From: JBGAJN01 sp044224905
GTDB taxonomy: Bacteria > Verrucomicrobiota > Verrucomicrobiia > Limisphaerales > JBGAJN01
DNA length: 64,000 nucleotides
Direction: 5' to 3'
Assembly: GCA_044224905.1 (NCBI GenBank)
Contig: JBGAJN010000001.1
Span: 496,001 to 560,000, forward strand
The notes below the pieces were generated by a model that did no database searches, had not been told where the DNA came from, and saw only the letters and a list, made by a program, of their open reading frames with translations. Both the position numbers and the translations under genes were made by a program. Below are positions 16,173 through 25,772 of the stretch, in pieces. Positions within the stretch are counted from its first letter, which is position 1. Every line of letters begins with the position of its first letter.

Positions 16173-18782
16173 TCAATGCCGGCGCAATACGAGCCGGTGT
16201 TCGACCCGCTTGGTCTGGTGAAATTCCAATGGTGGCAACTGCGTCATCGTCGGCGATTCGGTTTCGTTCAGGATGGATTTCGCGAGCGCCTTCAACTCCT
16301 GCCAGCGCGGCCAGGCTAGGTCGCGTGCGTGGGTGATCTGGCGGAGCAAACTTCGCCATTCGATGATCACACGGTCGATATCGCCGGGGCCGGTGAGCTC
16401 ATTGATCCACGCGTGCTTGCTCAACGGATTTTTATGAATGCCCGCGACGACTGTTTCCGCTCCCGAGCCGTAACGTGGCGGCACGCCGTTTTCCAGATAG
16501 CCGGGAATTGATTGGAGGCCGTAGGCGCGATTGCTCGCGATGGCGAGTCGGCCGGCCCAGCGATTTTCTTCGCCGCAAAAACGGAAGCCCGCATCGAGGT
16601 TGGCGAGGTCGTAAATCAATTCGGAAATCGGATAACGCTCATCTTCGAGCGCGGCAGCGATGGCGAGCCCCGTGCCTTGCGAAAACGAACTCACGACCTG
16701 ACCGCGGCGCGTCGGCACTCCGGCGGCATCGACGAGATTGAGGCGACGCCACAACAGGGCGGTGCCCGTGGCGGTGACGAGCTGCTGGCAAACGGAGACG
16801 AGCGTGCAGTGCGCGCAATCGGCCGGGAAGACTTCCCGTTGCGGCGGTTTCCAGAGCGCCACGCCGTGGCGGTCCACGGTAACTTTCATCCTGAGATCCG
16901 CGAGGCTGACTTGCGCGATGATCTTCAGGTCCTGTTCAACGAAACGCACCACCGGCGTCTTCTGCGAGGCCAGCCGCTGTTCGACAAGTGGGGCGATCTT
17001 TTCACGCCAGAGTTGCATTGACGCCTGGCGGCCGTTCCAATTTGTGAGGCGACGAATCCACTTGGCGATCAGCACGCGATCGTCGTTCAGTTTGTCTGCG
17101 ACGGTAATCGCGCGACCATAGGTCTTCCCTTGGTCGTCCTCGCTTAAAACGCAAAGCAAACCGGTGCCAACTTTTTCAACTGCTGCTGAATCCGTCAGGG
17201 CCGAGTGAAGCTTCGGCTGCCAGTCATCGGGCGATCCAACGGCGCCGCCTTCCGCCGCTGACGTTCGGAGCTTGAGCAGGTTCAGCGCAGCTTCGGGCAG
17301 CGGCTCGAACACTCGGATGTCGCGCACGGCGGCTTCGCGGGGCGCGGGCAGTTGTTCCCATTCACCGCGGCTGTTGAGGAATTGCACAACGCGTTGGCGG
17401 ACGTGGCGCGCGCGCTCGGCATCGGTTTGCAGACCACACGGTGCGTCGGGATGTTTCAACGACTGCTCCACGCCGAGGAAAATCGGCTTCGTGGTGAAGA
17501 GGCGATCCTGCACGCGCACGGCCTCGCCAAAGGGAGACATGCCGCGCTCGGCCGCGACGGCCATCAAGCCGAGCAGCGCGCCCCAATCGACCATGCCGCT
17601 GCGCGCGAGGTGACACGGGTAACCGTCGCGCAGGCGAATTTCATTCGCGCTGATCAGGAAGAAGCCCGTTTCGTCGATGCCGCGTCGGCCCGCGCGACCG
17701 GCCATTTGCAAAATCTCATCAGCCTTCAGCGGTTGTTCTACGTAATCACGCCGGTACGATTCGCCGGCAAGCGCGACGCTGCGGAGTGAAAAGTTGATAC
17801 CCGCTGCGAGGCCCATCGTGGCGACGACGACGCGAAGTTGACCGGCCTTGGCGAGTGGTTCGATGACGCCGGCACGCACGGCGTAGCTGAGGCCGCTGTG
17901 GTGATAGGCGATGCGGCTGCGGAGCATTTTCGCGAGGTGCTCGCCGACGAGTTGCTTCTGCTCGGTGCTGAGTTGAAGCGGATTCGGCACGGGCAATTGG
18001 CGTGCGAGTTCGGCGGCCATTTGCTCCGTGTTGGCGCGACGCGGCGCGAAAATCAAAATTGGCCCGAGGTCTTCCGCGAGCGCCTTGGCGGCGAGGCGTG
18101 GCCAGTAGCCTTTGATTTCGCTGGGGAGATGGTAGTTGAGATTGTTCGCGAAAACTTCCTCGAGCGGCACGGGGCGATGGTCGTGCTTGATGAGGACGGC
18201 TTGGCGGCCGAGGCGGTGCAGCCATTTTGCCACGTCGTTCGGATTGCCGACGCTGCCGCTGAGGAGGAGCAACTGTGTCTTCGGCGGCGCGAGCGCGATG
18301 GCGAGCTCGTAGTTCAAACCACGATCGGCATCGGCGAGCATCTGGTATTCGTCCACGACGAGGAGGGTCGGACCGTCGCCTTGAATGAGCCGGTTCTTCT
18401 GCGTCTCGAGCGTGGCGACGAGGACGGGCGCGGAGAGATTTTCCGCGAGATCGCCGGTGGCGATGCCCACGTCCCACCCGCGTGCGCGCCATTCGGCGAG
18501 TTTGTCGTTCGCGAGGGCGCGGGTCGGCACGGTGTAAATCGCCTGGCCGCGATTCTTGCCCTGGTTGGACCAGAGTTCAAAAATCAGCGTCTTCCCCGCT
18601 CCCGTCGGCGCGTGCACGATGACGTCTTTTCCGGCGCGCAACGCGGCGACTGCTTCCTGTTGCCAGAGGTCGGGAATGGCAACCTGGTTCAGCACGGGAA
18701 GCTGGGAGAGTTGGTCGCCGAAGGTCTGCACGGCGGCAAGATAAACGAAACTGCGCGAACGGGAATGGGATATTTCCGGCAC
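16173..18782 (-). CDS. Ski2/Hel308-like superfamily 2 helicase with C-terminal cysteine cluster
   Basis: An 869-residue ATP-dependent helicase. Visible motifs: Walker A APTGAGKT at 58-65, Ia PTRALAND, motif II as DEYQ at 144-147, motif III SGSVGN, motif V ATMGLAAGINFS and motif VI QMAGRAGRRG near 360. The Q/A-x-GRAGRRG form and the spacing match the Ski2-like group. The last 250 residues are not a standard helicase extension and carry Cys656-x2-Cys659-x5-Cys665, a spacing known from iron-sulphur nucleases such as AddB and Cas4. Translation appears to start with GTG at 18782, but other in-frame GTG codons make the exact start uncertain. Role in DNA or RNA repair is inferred. Confidence 0.75.
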   Translation of the reverse strand: MPEISHSRSRSFVYLAAVQTFGDQLSQLPVLNQVAIPDLWQQEAVAALRAGKDVIVHAPTGAGKTLIFELWSNQGKNRGQAIYTVPTRALANDKLAEWRARGWDVGIATGDLAENLSAPVLVATLETQKNRLIQGDGPTLLVVDEYQMLADADRGLNYELAIALAPPKTQLLLLSGSVGNPNDVAKWLHRLGRQAVLIKHDHRPVPLEEVFANNLNYHLPSEIKGYWPRLAAKALAEDLGPILIFAPRRANTEQMAAELARQLPVPNPLQLSTEQKQLVGEHLAKMLRSRIAYHHSGLSYAVRAGVIEPLAKAGQLRVVVATMGLAAGINFSLRSVALAGESYRRDYVEQPLKADEILQMAGRAGRRGIDETGFFLISANEIRLRDGYPCHLARSGMVDWGALLGLMAVAAERGMSPFGEAVRVQDRLFTTKPIFLGVEQSLKHPDAPCGLQTDAERARHVRQRVVQFLNSRGEWEQLPAPREAAVRDIRVFEPLPEAALNLLKLRTSAAEGGAVGSPDDWQPKLHSALTDSAAVEKVGTGLLCVLSEDDQGKTYGRAITVADKLNDDRVLIAKWIRRLTNWNGRQASMQLWREKIAPLVEQRLASQKTPVVRFVEQDLKIIAQVSLADLRMKVTVDRHGVALWKPPQREVFPADCAHCTLVSVCQQLVTATGTALLWRRLNLVDAAGVPTRRGQVVSSFSQGTGLAIAAALEDERYPISELIYDLANLDAGFRFCGEENRWAGRLAIASNRAYGLQSIPGYLENGVPPRYGSGAETVVAGIHKNPLSKHAWINELTGPGDIDRVIIEWRSLLRQITHARDLAWPRWQELKALAKSILNETESPTMTQLPPLEFHQTKRVEHRLVLRRH

Positions 18783-19001
18783 CGCTGCAGCGGATTCGAA
18801 GTTCCCAAATAATGGTCGTTCTTCTGGGCGAGGGCGTTGAGGGCGGAGTTGTTCCTTTGGGCTCGCTGAATGTCACTGAATCTCGTCGTGATTTTGAGGC
18901 GCAGAATGGACCGAGGGAACGGGGTGAGTCGCAGTTGGATCCGGATTACAAAAGTAGCTTTACATAAATTTTGCGCTGACTAGAGTGCCGATATAAATCC
19001 T

Positions 19002-19448
19002 ATGCGAAACTCCTTCCGATTCCTGACGCTCGCGTTCGGTGTGGCACTCTTGGCGGTGGGCTGTGCCGGCCCGGAACAGAAACTCGGTCGCGGCCTGACC
19101 AACTTGGGTGAATTTGGCCGCATGGGCGAAATCAACCGCTCCATGGAGCAGTCCACCTTGTTCGAGGGTAATGAATTCGCGCCCACGACCGGCTTTATTC
19201 GTGGCTTCAACCGCACCATCTGCCGCACAGCGGTCGGTGTGTATGAAGTCGCCACCTTCCCGTTCCCGAACCGCCGTTTGGGCGACTACGGTCCGGTCCT
19301 GAAGCCGGTGAGCCCGCTTTATCCGGACAGTTATCATCCCGGTATCTTCGCTGATCCGATCAACAGCACGGACTCGATGATGGGCTTCAGCGGTGGCGAT
19401 ATCGCCCCGATGATCTCCGGCAGCCGTTTCCGTATTTTCGACAACTGA
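19002..19448 (+). CDS. Exosortase-associated lipoprotein, TIGR04073 family
   Basis: A 148-residue lipoprotein. The signal peptide ends in the lipobox AVGC (cysteine 21). The central part LGRGLTNLGEF, then GFIRGFNRTICRTAVGVYEV and ATFPFP, matches the TIGR04073 family, which occurs in Verrucomicrobia and Lentisphaerae with exosortase/PEP-CTERM systems. No exosortase or PEP-CTERM tail was found in this window. The gene stands alone, has no Shine-Dalgarno sequence (ATATAAATCCT directly precedes the ATG, which could be a -10 element of a leaderless transcript), and ends in a strong intrinsic terminator. Confidence 0.8.
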   Translation: MRNSFRFLTLAFGVALLAVGCAGPEQKLGRGLTNLGEFGRMGEINRSMEQSTLFEGNEFAPTTGFIRGFNRTICRTAVGVYEVATFPFPNRRLGDYGPVLKPVSPLYPDSYHPGIFADPINSTDSMMGFSGGDIAPMISGSRFRIFDN

Positions 19449-19463
19449 ACTTTTCGCTCTACT

Positions 19464-19495
19464 GGCGCCAACATTCCGATGTTGGCGCCTTTTTT
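19464..19495 (+). terminator. Intrinsic terminator after the TIGR04073 gene
   Basis: A perfect 11-base-pair stem (GGCGCCAACAT, loop TCCG, ATGTTGGCGCC) is followed by six T residues. It lies 15 bases after the lipoprotein stop and just before the ispE start, so it isolates the two genes. Confidence 0.9.
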
Positions 19496-19500
19496 ATTTC

Positions 19501-20373
19501 ATGACATTGGAACTGCTCTCTCCCTGCAAGGTCAACCTCCTGCTCAATATTCTCCGCAAACGCGCGGATGGATTTCACGAACTTGAAACCGTCATGCAAC
19601 CGGTGCCGCTGTGCGACACGGTGAGGTTTGAGCGCGCGCCGAACGGCATTCAATTGACCTGCAGTGAGCCAACGCTTCCCACGGACTCAAGCAATCTCGT
19701 CCATCGCGCCGCGGCGAAGTTTTTGGAGGCGGCCGCGATTCGCGATGGTGTGCGGCTCCATTTGGAAAAGAAAATTCCGATGGCCGCCGGTTTGGGCGGT
19801 GGTAGCGGCAACGCAGCCACGACTCTGCTCGGACTAAATCAGCTATTCGGAAATCCGCTGGCGGTAGAAAAATTGATCCCCATTGCTGCCGCGCTCGGTT
19901 CCGATGTTCCTTTCTTCCTCCAGACGAAGCCTGCGCTTGCCGTGGGACGCGGAGAACAAGTGGAATCTTGCGAGCCTTTTGCAGCGCTGCGGGGTGCGTG
20001 GATTTTTCTGATTCATCCTGGGTTCGGGATCGCAACGGCGTGGGCGTATCAGCAGCTCGCGAATTTTCCCGAGGCGCTCAATGGCCGAACCGGTCGGGCG
20101 CGGGAATTGATCGCTGCGTTGCAGCAGGCAGATTTGCAACGCGCAGGGAAACAATTCTACAACTCGCTCGAAGCGCCGGCGCTGAAAAAATATCCATTGC
20201 TGGCGTTGTTTCAGGAATTCCTAGGTGAAAACGGCGCGGCAGCGACTTTGATGTCGGGCAGCGGTTCGACCACGTTTGCGCTTACGCAAAGCCAATCAGC
20301 GGCGGAATCGCTGCGGGATAAGTTTCTCGGCAAGTTCGGCGCAACCAACTGGACGGCCGTTGTTGCACTGTAG
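19501..20373 (+). CDS. ispE: 4-diphosphocytidyl-2-C-methyl-D-erythritol kinase
   Basis: A 290-residue GHMP kinase of the MEP isoprenoid pathway, phosphorylating CDP-methylerythritol in the cytoplasm. The N-terminal SPCKVNLLLNILRKRADGFH and the central PMAAGLGGGSGNAATT (glycine-rich ATP loop, near residues 94-109) are diagnostic; LGSDVPFFL and the C-terminal LMSGSGSTTFAL complete the family pattern. The loop has GN where most IspE proteins have SD. The ATG follows the terminator's T-run by five bases, leaving a very short leader. Together with the polyprenyl synthase near 31 kb it shows that the cell makes isoprenoids by the MEP route. Confidence 0.95.
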   Translation: MTLELLSPCKVNLLLNILRKRADGFHELETVMQPVPLCDTVRFERAPNGIQLTCSEPTLPTDSSNLVHRAAAKFLEAAAIRDGVRLHLEKKIPMAAGLGGGSGNAATTLLGLNQLFGNPLAVEKLIPIAAALGSDVPFFLQTKPALAVGRGEQVESCEPFAALRGAWIFLIHPGFGIATAWAYQQLANFPEALNGRTGRARELIAALQQADLQRAGKQFYNSLEAPALKKYPLLALFQEFLGENGAAATLMSGSGSTTFALTQSQSAAESLRDKFLGKFGATNWTAVVAL

Positions 20374-20426
20374 ATTGGAATTTTCGCTTTCCTCCGTGCG
20401 ATAGTGACGCTACGTTCACTGCGGTT

Positions 20427-20500
20427 TGACCGATGGTGTAATGGTAGCACAATGCCCTTTGGAGGCATTTGTCATGGTTCGAATCCATGTCGGTCAGCCA
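20427..20500 (+). tRNA. tRNA-Gln (anticodon TTG)
   Basis: A complete 74-base cloverleaf: acceptor TGACCGA pairs with TCGGTCA, D-stem GTGT/GCAC, anticodon stem ATGCC/GGCAT around loop CTTTGGA with anticodon TTG, T-arm ATGG-TTCGAAT-CCAT, discriminator G, and CCA encoded in the DNA. It reads CAA glutamine codons. Confidence 0.95.
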
Positions 20501-20530
20501 AATCTCCCAGCTGTTCCACAACCCCGACGA

Positions 20531-23500
20531 CTAATCTTCTGCGAAGAGATATTCCAAGTCCGTCTTCGACAAGCTGCGGGCAAAGCCCTCTTCACCGAGT
20601 ACATCACTGATCGTTTGCGCTTTGCGCTGCTGAAGCTCCCAGATTTTTTCTTCGACCGTTCCGGGCGCGATCAATCGGTAGGCGTTGACGTTTCGGGTTT
20701 GACCGATGCGGTGTGAGCGGTCGATCGCTTGGGCTTCCACCGCCGGATTCCACCACGGATCGTAGAGCACGACGTAACTGGCGGTGGTGAGGTTCAAACC
20801 AGTTCCCGCTGCGCGCAGGCTCAGGAGGAAGACGCCGGGGCTCGTATCGTTCTGGAAATTCTGCACGACTTCCTGGCGATTTTTGGTTTCGCCCGTGAGC
20901 AATTGCGTCGGGATCTGCCGCTGCTGGCATTCCTTTTCGATCAGCCGGAGCATCTGCACAAATTGGCTGAAAACCAAAACCTTCTGGCCGTCGGCGAGCA
21001 ACGGTTCGAGCAGTTCGAACAACGTCTCGGTTTTGCCCGAGGGTGAATCGCTGCCCACAAGTTCCGGGTGGCAGCAAATCTGGCGCAGGCGCGTGAGCGC
21101 GGCGAGCACGTGGATTTTGCTGCGAGCAAGTCCTTGTTGTTCCACCGCTTGCTGAATCTGCTCGCGACTGCGACGCAGCTCCGCGAGGTAGAGTTTCCGC
21201 TGTGAATCGCCGAGTTCGCAATCGCGGCGTTCCTCGATGCGTTCCGGCAAATCCTGGGCGACTTGGCGCTTGAGACGGCGCAGCATGAACGGACGCAGCC
21301 GCGCGGAGAGCCGGCGACGCGCGATCTTTTGCGCCCAAGCGGCATCTTCGCCGCGGGGTTCGTACGTCGCGAGGAAGTCGGTCTGGGTTCCGAGATAGCC
21401 AGGCTGAACGAAATCCAAAATGCTCCAGAGATCGAGCAAACGATTCTCGAGCGGCGTGCCGGTGAGCGCGAGCCGTTGATCCGCCTTCAACTGTTTCACC
21501 GACTGCGTGACTTGGGCGGACGGGTTCTTGATGAATTGCGCCTCGTCGAGAATGACGGCACGGAATTCAAACTTCTGCAACGCTTCGAGGTCACGGCGCA
21601 AGAGCGCGTAGTTGGTGACGATGATGTCGTGTTGCGGAATCTGTTTGCGCAGATTGTGACGCGCGGCGCCGCTTTCCAGTACGAGCACTTTGAGGTGCGG
21701 GGTGAATTTTTCCGCTTCGCGCCGCCAGTTGTGCAGCACCGACGCGGGGCAGATAACCAACGCGGGTTTGGGCGCGTCGGCATGCTGTTGGTGCAGGTGC
21801 GCAAGCCAGGTGAGGGTCTGGAGCGTTTTGCCCAAGCCCATGTCGTCGGCGAGGACACCGCCCATGCCCATGCGCGTGAGATGGCAGAGGAAATCAAAAC
21901 CCGATTTCTGATACGGCCGCATGTCGGCGATAAGACCGTTCGGCAGCGGCGTGACGGGAACGCCTTCAAATTTGCTGATCCGCTCGCGCAGCACTTTGGT
22001 CTGCGGTTGATCACCGAAATTCTGGATCGCGGATTCGCTGAGATTCGCCGCTTGAACGAGCGGGATTTTTTGCGGAATCGCACTCAAGCCATCGAGGCCC
22101 AGATCTGCGAGTGATTCGTGCGCCGCGTGGACGGCATCCGAATCCAATTCCACCCAGCCGCTGTCGGGTAGTTTCACGAAGCGGCCGGTGGCGGACTGAA
22201 GCGCGCGCAAATCCGCCGGCGTTAGCTTCATTCCCTCTTGCTCCCACGCGGTGGAAACGGTGAACCAATCGATGCCGCTGCTGTCGAGAATGATCTTCGG
22301 GCGAAGCGGCTTCGAGGAGAGGAACAGCCGTTGGAACGCGGGATTGCCGAGATACTCGGCCTTGGTTGGACGATCCGGCCACGCCGCGGTCAGCATGTTG
22401 AGGAAGCCCGCGTTGGCTTCGCCGACCCACACGCCGGGATCGGGAGTAAACCAATCAAGACGACGCAACCACTGCACGGCCGGTTCAAGGCGCACGTCGT
22501 CGAGCACTTCAGGCTTTTCGGCGTTGCGCTTCTTTTCGTCGACCGGTTGCCATTCGTGGCCGTCCCACTGCCAGACGCTTTGGTCGCGTTCACTGCGCGC
22601 GAGCAAGCGCAGGCGCAGGCTTTCATCGGCGAGTTCGAAAATGAATTGCGGCGTGGCTTTGTGCGCAACGCAGAGTTGCTCCCAATCACCGCCGCTCGGC
22701 GGTCCGTGCCGACGCAAATGTGTAAGCAACCGGTGACTGAGCTTCTTGACCGGAACGACCGGCGCCTCAGTCCACTTGGCGATCAACGCCGGCGAAGGCG
22801 CATTGCGAACAAGGTAGAAACGATGATCCAACAAGACCAATTGCGGAAGACCGGCAAAGAACTGCGCGCCCTGGAAGGTGCGGGTTTCGCCGGACGGCAA
22901 CTTAAAGCGGTTCGTCAGCGCGAGCTCGGCGTCCACTTCTTCGAGGTGCGGGACGAGTTGCACAATTTCACCGTGAAAATGCAGGTGCGCGGGATCCTCC
23001 GCCAGTTCGAGCCGGCGCGAGCCGCCCCAGCGCGCCAACCAGGTCAAAAGGTTGGAGCCGGTCAACATCAGCGGATGCGCGGTCTGTTTTGTTTCAGCGG
23101 TGAACTCCGCCGCCCAGCGGACGAATTCCCAATCCTCAGGAGCAAATTGTTTTTCTTCCGCAGCCGCTCGGGTGTGCAAGTCGGCGAGTTCCGCGAGCCC
23201 TTTGTGTTTCACGCCGGTGCGGAGGCGGGTCACTGCAAACTCGACGGACAAACCATGCAGCACTGAGTCTTGAAGCTTTTGGACGCGGCAGAGCATCCGT
23301 AGCGAAGCCCGGGCGCCATCGAGCACTTCGAGGGTCTTGGGCGTAAGCCAGCGTTCGAGCTCGTGGACAACTTCCTGATCCTGCTCGGCCTGCTGAATCT
23401 CGGCCAGTCGGTCAAAATTGGCGTAAGAAAAAAGCTCCGTCGGAACCGGACGATTCGACCGCATGAAAAGGAGCGCGGTTTCTTCCAAGCGTTCCTTGCC

Positions 23501-23833
23501 GGTAAACTGCATCAGGCGCGGCCACCAGTCTTGGGCGACGAAATCTTTCCGTGCGAGGCGCAGCTTTTCGAAATAGTCCTCAAGGAAAAGCCATGCGCGC
23601 TGCGGATCGGTGCAGCGGGAAAAGTGGTTGAGAAGTTCGGTCCTCTCGGCGACGGCGGTTTTGGAGTCGGCCAGTTCGCGCCGCAAGTCCGCAAAGGCCC
23701 CGTAGGTCTTGGCCAAAACGGTGTTGTTGGAATCGTATTTCGATGAGGGAGCGGTCCGTGGAGGATGCCCTGTTTTCTGCTGCTGTACCGATCTTGCCAT
23801 TGCTTCGTGTGATTCCTGTAACCGTTGCTCCAT
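20531..23833 (-). CDS. SNF2-family helicase/translocase
   Basis: An 1100-residue Swi2/Snf2 ATPase. The N-terminal 600 residues are a helical and beta region of the kind seen in bacterial HepA/RapA-like and SWIM-type SNF2 proteins. The motor follows: ADDMGLGKTLQTLTWL (Walker A, residues 662-677), VILDEAQFIKNP (motif II), LTGTPLENRLLDLWSIL, and in the second lobe SLRAAGTGLNLTTASYV and DRSHRIGQTRNV. Such proteins remodel protein-DNA complexes, for example recycling RNA polymerase. A SWIM zinc motif was not seen. The ATG at 23833 has no strong ribosome site. It is convergent with the tRNA-Gln gene. Confidence 0.85.
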   Translation of the reverse strand: MEQRLQESHEAMARSVQQQKTGHPPRTAPSSKYDSNNTVLAKTYGAFADLRRELADSKTAVAERTELLNHFSRCTDPQRAWLFLEDYFEKLRLARKDFVAQDWWPRLMQFTGKERLEETALLFMRSNRPVPTELFSYANFDRLAEIQQAEQDQEVVHELERWLTPKTLEVLDGARASLRMLCRVQKLQDSVLHGLSVEFAVTRLRTGVKHKGLAELADLHTRAAAEEKQFAPEDWEFVRWAAEFTAETKQTAHPLMLTGSNLLTWLARWGGSRRLELAEDPAHLHFHGEIVQLVPHLEEVDAELALTNRFKLPSGETRTFQGAQFFAGLPQLVLLDHRFYLVRNAPSPALIAKWTEAPVVPVKKLSHRLLTHLRRHGPPSGGDWEQLCVAHKATPQFIFELADESLRLRLLARSERDQSVWQWDGHEWQPVDEKKRNAEKPEVLDDVRLEPAVQWLRRLDWFTPDPGVWVGEANAGFLNMLTAAWPDRPTKAEYLGNPAFQRLFLSSKPLRPKIILDSSGIDWFTVSTAWEQEGMKLTPADLRALQSATGRFVKLPDSGWVELDSDAVHAAHESLADLGLDGLSAIPQKIPLVQAANLSESAIQNFGDQPQTKVLRERISKFEGVPVTPLPNGLIADMRPYQKSGFDFLCHLTRMGMGGVLADDMGLGKTLQTLTWLAHLHQQHADAPKPALVICPASVLHNWRREAEKFTPHLKVLVLESGAARHNLRKQIPQHDIIVTNYALLRRDLEALQKFEFRAVILDEAQFIKNPSAQVTQSVKQLKADQRLALTGTPLENRLLDLWSILDFVQPGYLGTQTDFLATYEPRGEDAAWAQKIARRRLSARLRPFMLRRLKRQVAQDLPERIEERRDCELGDSQRKLYLAELRRSREQIQQAVEQQGLARSKIHVLAALTRLRQICCHPELVGSDSPSGKTETLFELLEPLLADGQKVLVFSQFVQMLRLIEKECQQRQIPTQLLTGETKNRQEVVQNFQNDTSPGVFLLSLRAAGTGLNLTTASYVVLYDPWWNPAVEAQAIDRSHRIGQTRNVNAYRLIAPGTVEEKIWELQQRKAQTISDVLGEEGFARSLSKTDLEYLFAED

Positions 23834-23974
23834 CTCCGCACGAACGTAACTATCCGGTCAACGATAACTCGCCAACAAGATGATCACTTAACGACGACAC
23901 AACTCCGGAATCGCATCAGAAAATTTTAAGAAAATTTTAAGAAACGGATTCGAGACAATTCTAGGCCGGCGCGG

Positions 23975-25150
23975 CTAGACTTTCCCGATCCATTTACGGT
24001 CTTCCCAGACCGCTTTTAGGGAGGTGAGATTACGGCGATCAAATATGTTTTTGGCGGCCGCTCCGAGCTTGCCGCGCTTGACGTTGTTGAAGGCATCGCT
24101 GGCGCTGATCGCCACGTATTGCAGGACACTCGGATCGCGATAGCAGTCAATCATGCAGCGGGTGCAACCATCGCGGATGAGTTTCGAATCATCCCACTCG
24201 TACACATTGCACATCGGGGTTTCCCAGAAGTGGCAGCGGTAAAGGTTCAGATGCCAGTCGAGGTAGAAATACTTGTGGCCGCCGAGGCAGCCGAATTTTT
24301 CCTTTTCCCCGCGCAGGTGGCGCTGCATTTCATCGAGCGATTCCATGGGGTTCACCACGGGATAGCCGCTACGTTTCTTCATCTGCTTGATCTTCTCGAA
24401 GAGCCCGATCAGCTCTTCGGTGGAAAAGTTCACGAGGTTGCCTTCGCTGAAGCTCAGGTAGCTCGATTGAAGATTGGTCAGCGGATAGCTGAAGGTGCAA
24501 CTGGTGAAACCGAGCGATTCGAGGAATGCCGGAAGCTTGTCGTAATCTTCAATCAACCGGCTGGCGGTGATGCTCGCCGTGGTTTGGATGCCAACGGAGT
24601 GAAAGAATTCGTTGGCACGTTTGATCTTGCGGCAAACGTCGGGCAGGCCACGGTTTTTCTCGTGTTTGGCGATGTCGTGCGCGTCGATCGACATGATCAC
24701 GCTGGTCAAGCCGTCGCTGGCGAGCGCCTTCATGTTCTCTTCATTCCACAATCCGCCGTTCGTGCAGATCATCGGATGAATGCCGCGTTCCGCCGCGTAA
24801 CGGGTCATGGCCCGCAGATCACGATGCACCATCGGTTCGCCACCGACAAAGAGCAGGTAGCCGATGTGATTTTTGACCGCGATGTCGATGACGTCCTGCG
24901 CTTCCTTGAGCGTGACGCTGCGGCGCTTTTTGGGATCGAACTGCGAACGAGCAAATCCGCAGAAGCCGCAATCGGCATTGCAAATGTTGGTGATTGCGAA
25001 CTGGAGATAGCCGGGCCCGCCGTGCTTGAGGACTTCGCCGATCAGTTTGAACGCGCTCGTCTTGGGCCGTACAACCGGTTTGGAAAAATCAACGGGAGCA
25101 GCAGCCGTTTCGGAAGCGGCGGGTGGTTGGGCAACGGTGGCGGTGCTCAT
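23975..25150 (-). CDS. Radical SAM protein with SPASM-like C-terminal region
   Basis: A 391-residue radical S-adenosylmethionine enzyme. Cys57-x3-Cys61-x2-Cys64 (CNADCGFC) binds the SAM-cleaving 4Fe-4S cluster and FVGGEPMVH is the GGE motif. Further cysteines (FGCLGGHKYF, YRCHFWETPMC, CTRCMIDCYRD) lie in the C-terminal part where SPASM/twitch proteins hold auxiliary clusters. The start MSTATVAQPP at 25150 was preferred to an upstream GTG-type start because the residues before it look non-coding. The substrate is unknown; the layout resembles HpnH/MoaA-related enzymes. The 3' side (23834-23974) is AT-rich with AAAATTTTAAG repeats and no gene. Confidence 0.8.
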   Translation of the reverse strand: MSTATVAQPPAASETAAAPVDFSKPVVRPKTSAFKLIGEVLKHGGPGYLQFAITNICNADCGFCGFARSQFDPKKRRSVTLKEAQDVIDIAVKNHIGYLLFVGGEPMVHRDLRAMTRYAAERGIHPMICTNGGLWNEENMKALASDGLTSVIMSIDAHDIAKHEKNRGLPDVCRKIKRANEFFHSVGIQTTASITASRLIEDYDKLPAFLESLGFTSCTFSYPLTNLQSSYLSFSEGNLVNFSTEELIGLFEKIKQMKKRSGYPVVNPMESLDEMQRHLRGEKEKFGCLGGHKYFYLDWHLNLYRCHFWETPMCNVYEWDDSKLIRDGCTRCMIDCYRDPSVLQYVAISASDAFNNVKRGKLGAAAKNIFDRRNLTSLKAVWEDRKWIGKV

Positions 25151-25247
25151 GCAATATCGCCCAGAATAGTGTCGGAGAACTTCGGCGAGCGCCACCCATT
25201 TCTTTTAGTTCGCTGGAATCGAACAATCCGACTCGAGGCCACACTGT

Positions 25248-25691
25248 TCAACTCGGTGACGCGATGCGGTTGGCCGCGCTCGGAGCCGCAGAGTCGGCGG
25301 ACATGGAATTGGGTTGGAGGAAAATCACTTCACTGACGGGCATTGCCGAGGAATACCACCGTTCATCCGCCGTCTCGATCCAAACTCGGATGCGACCGTC
25401 GGGCAAGGTGGTTCGCCGAGTCCGCAGCGTGATGCGACGGCCACCGCGAGTGACGGCGTATTCGATTTCGTCAGGGGACATGGCCATTACTTCAGCCAGT
25501 GGCATGGCTTGAATCTTTTTCGCGCGATGGCGGGTGATATCCTGCAAACGCTCCGGCAGGGAATTGTGCGCATCGCGAACGCGGCTCGGGCGGAAGTCAG
25601 GCTTCGGAAAAAAGGTGACCTTCATCAGCGCGATCAACGCCACGCTGAGTACGAGAGCCATCAGGCCCCATATAATTGGTTCACCCAACAT
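25248..25691 (-). CDS. Small membrane-anchored protein of unknown function
   Basis: A 147-residue protein with one N-terminal hydrophobic helix (GLMALVLSVALIALMKVTFF) and a polar, arginine-rich cytoplasmic or periplasmic body containing two beta-like repeats (ITLRTRRTTLPDGRIRVWIET). I recognise no family. It lies between the cytochrome complex and the radical SAM gene on the same strand with modest gaps. Confidence 0.5.
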   Translation of the reverse strand: MLGEPIIWGLMALVLSVALIALMKVTFFPKPDFRPSRVRDAHNSLPERLQDITRHRAKKIQAMPLAEVMAMSPDEIEYAVTRGGRRITLRTRRTTLPDGRIRVWIETADERWYSSAMPVSEVIFLQPNSMSADSAAPSAANRIASPS

Positions 25692-25772
25692 TCGACGACG
25701 ATCTTAGCACTCTACGACGCTACCGGCAACGGATGGTCGCGGAGAATTTACGGGTTTTGGGCCCTTTAGCCT

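Noticed and set aside
24119..25336. Plus-strand open frame of about 405 codons
   Set aside because: It is the antisense of the radical SAM gene; no motif or ribosome site supports it.
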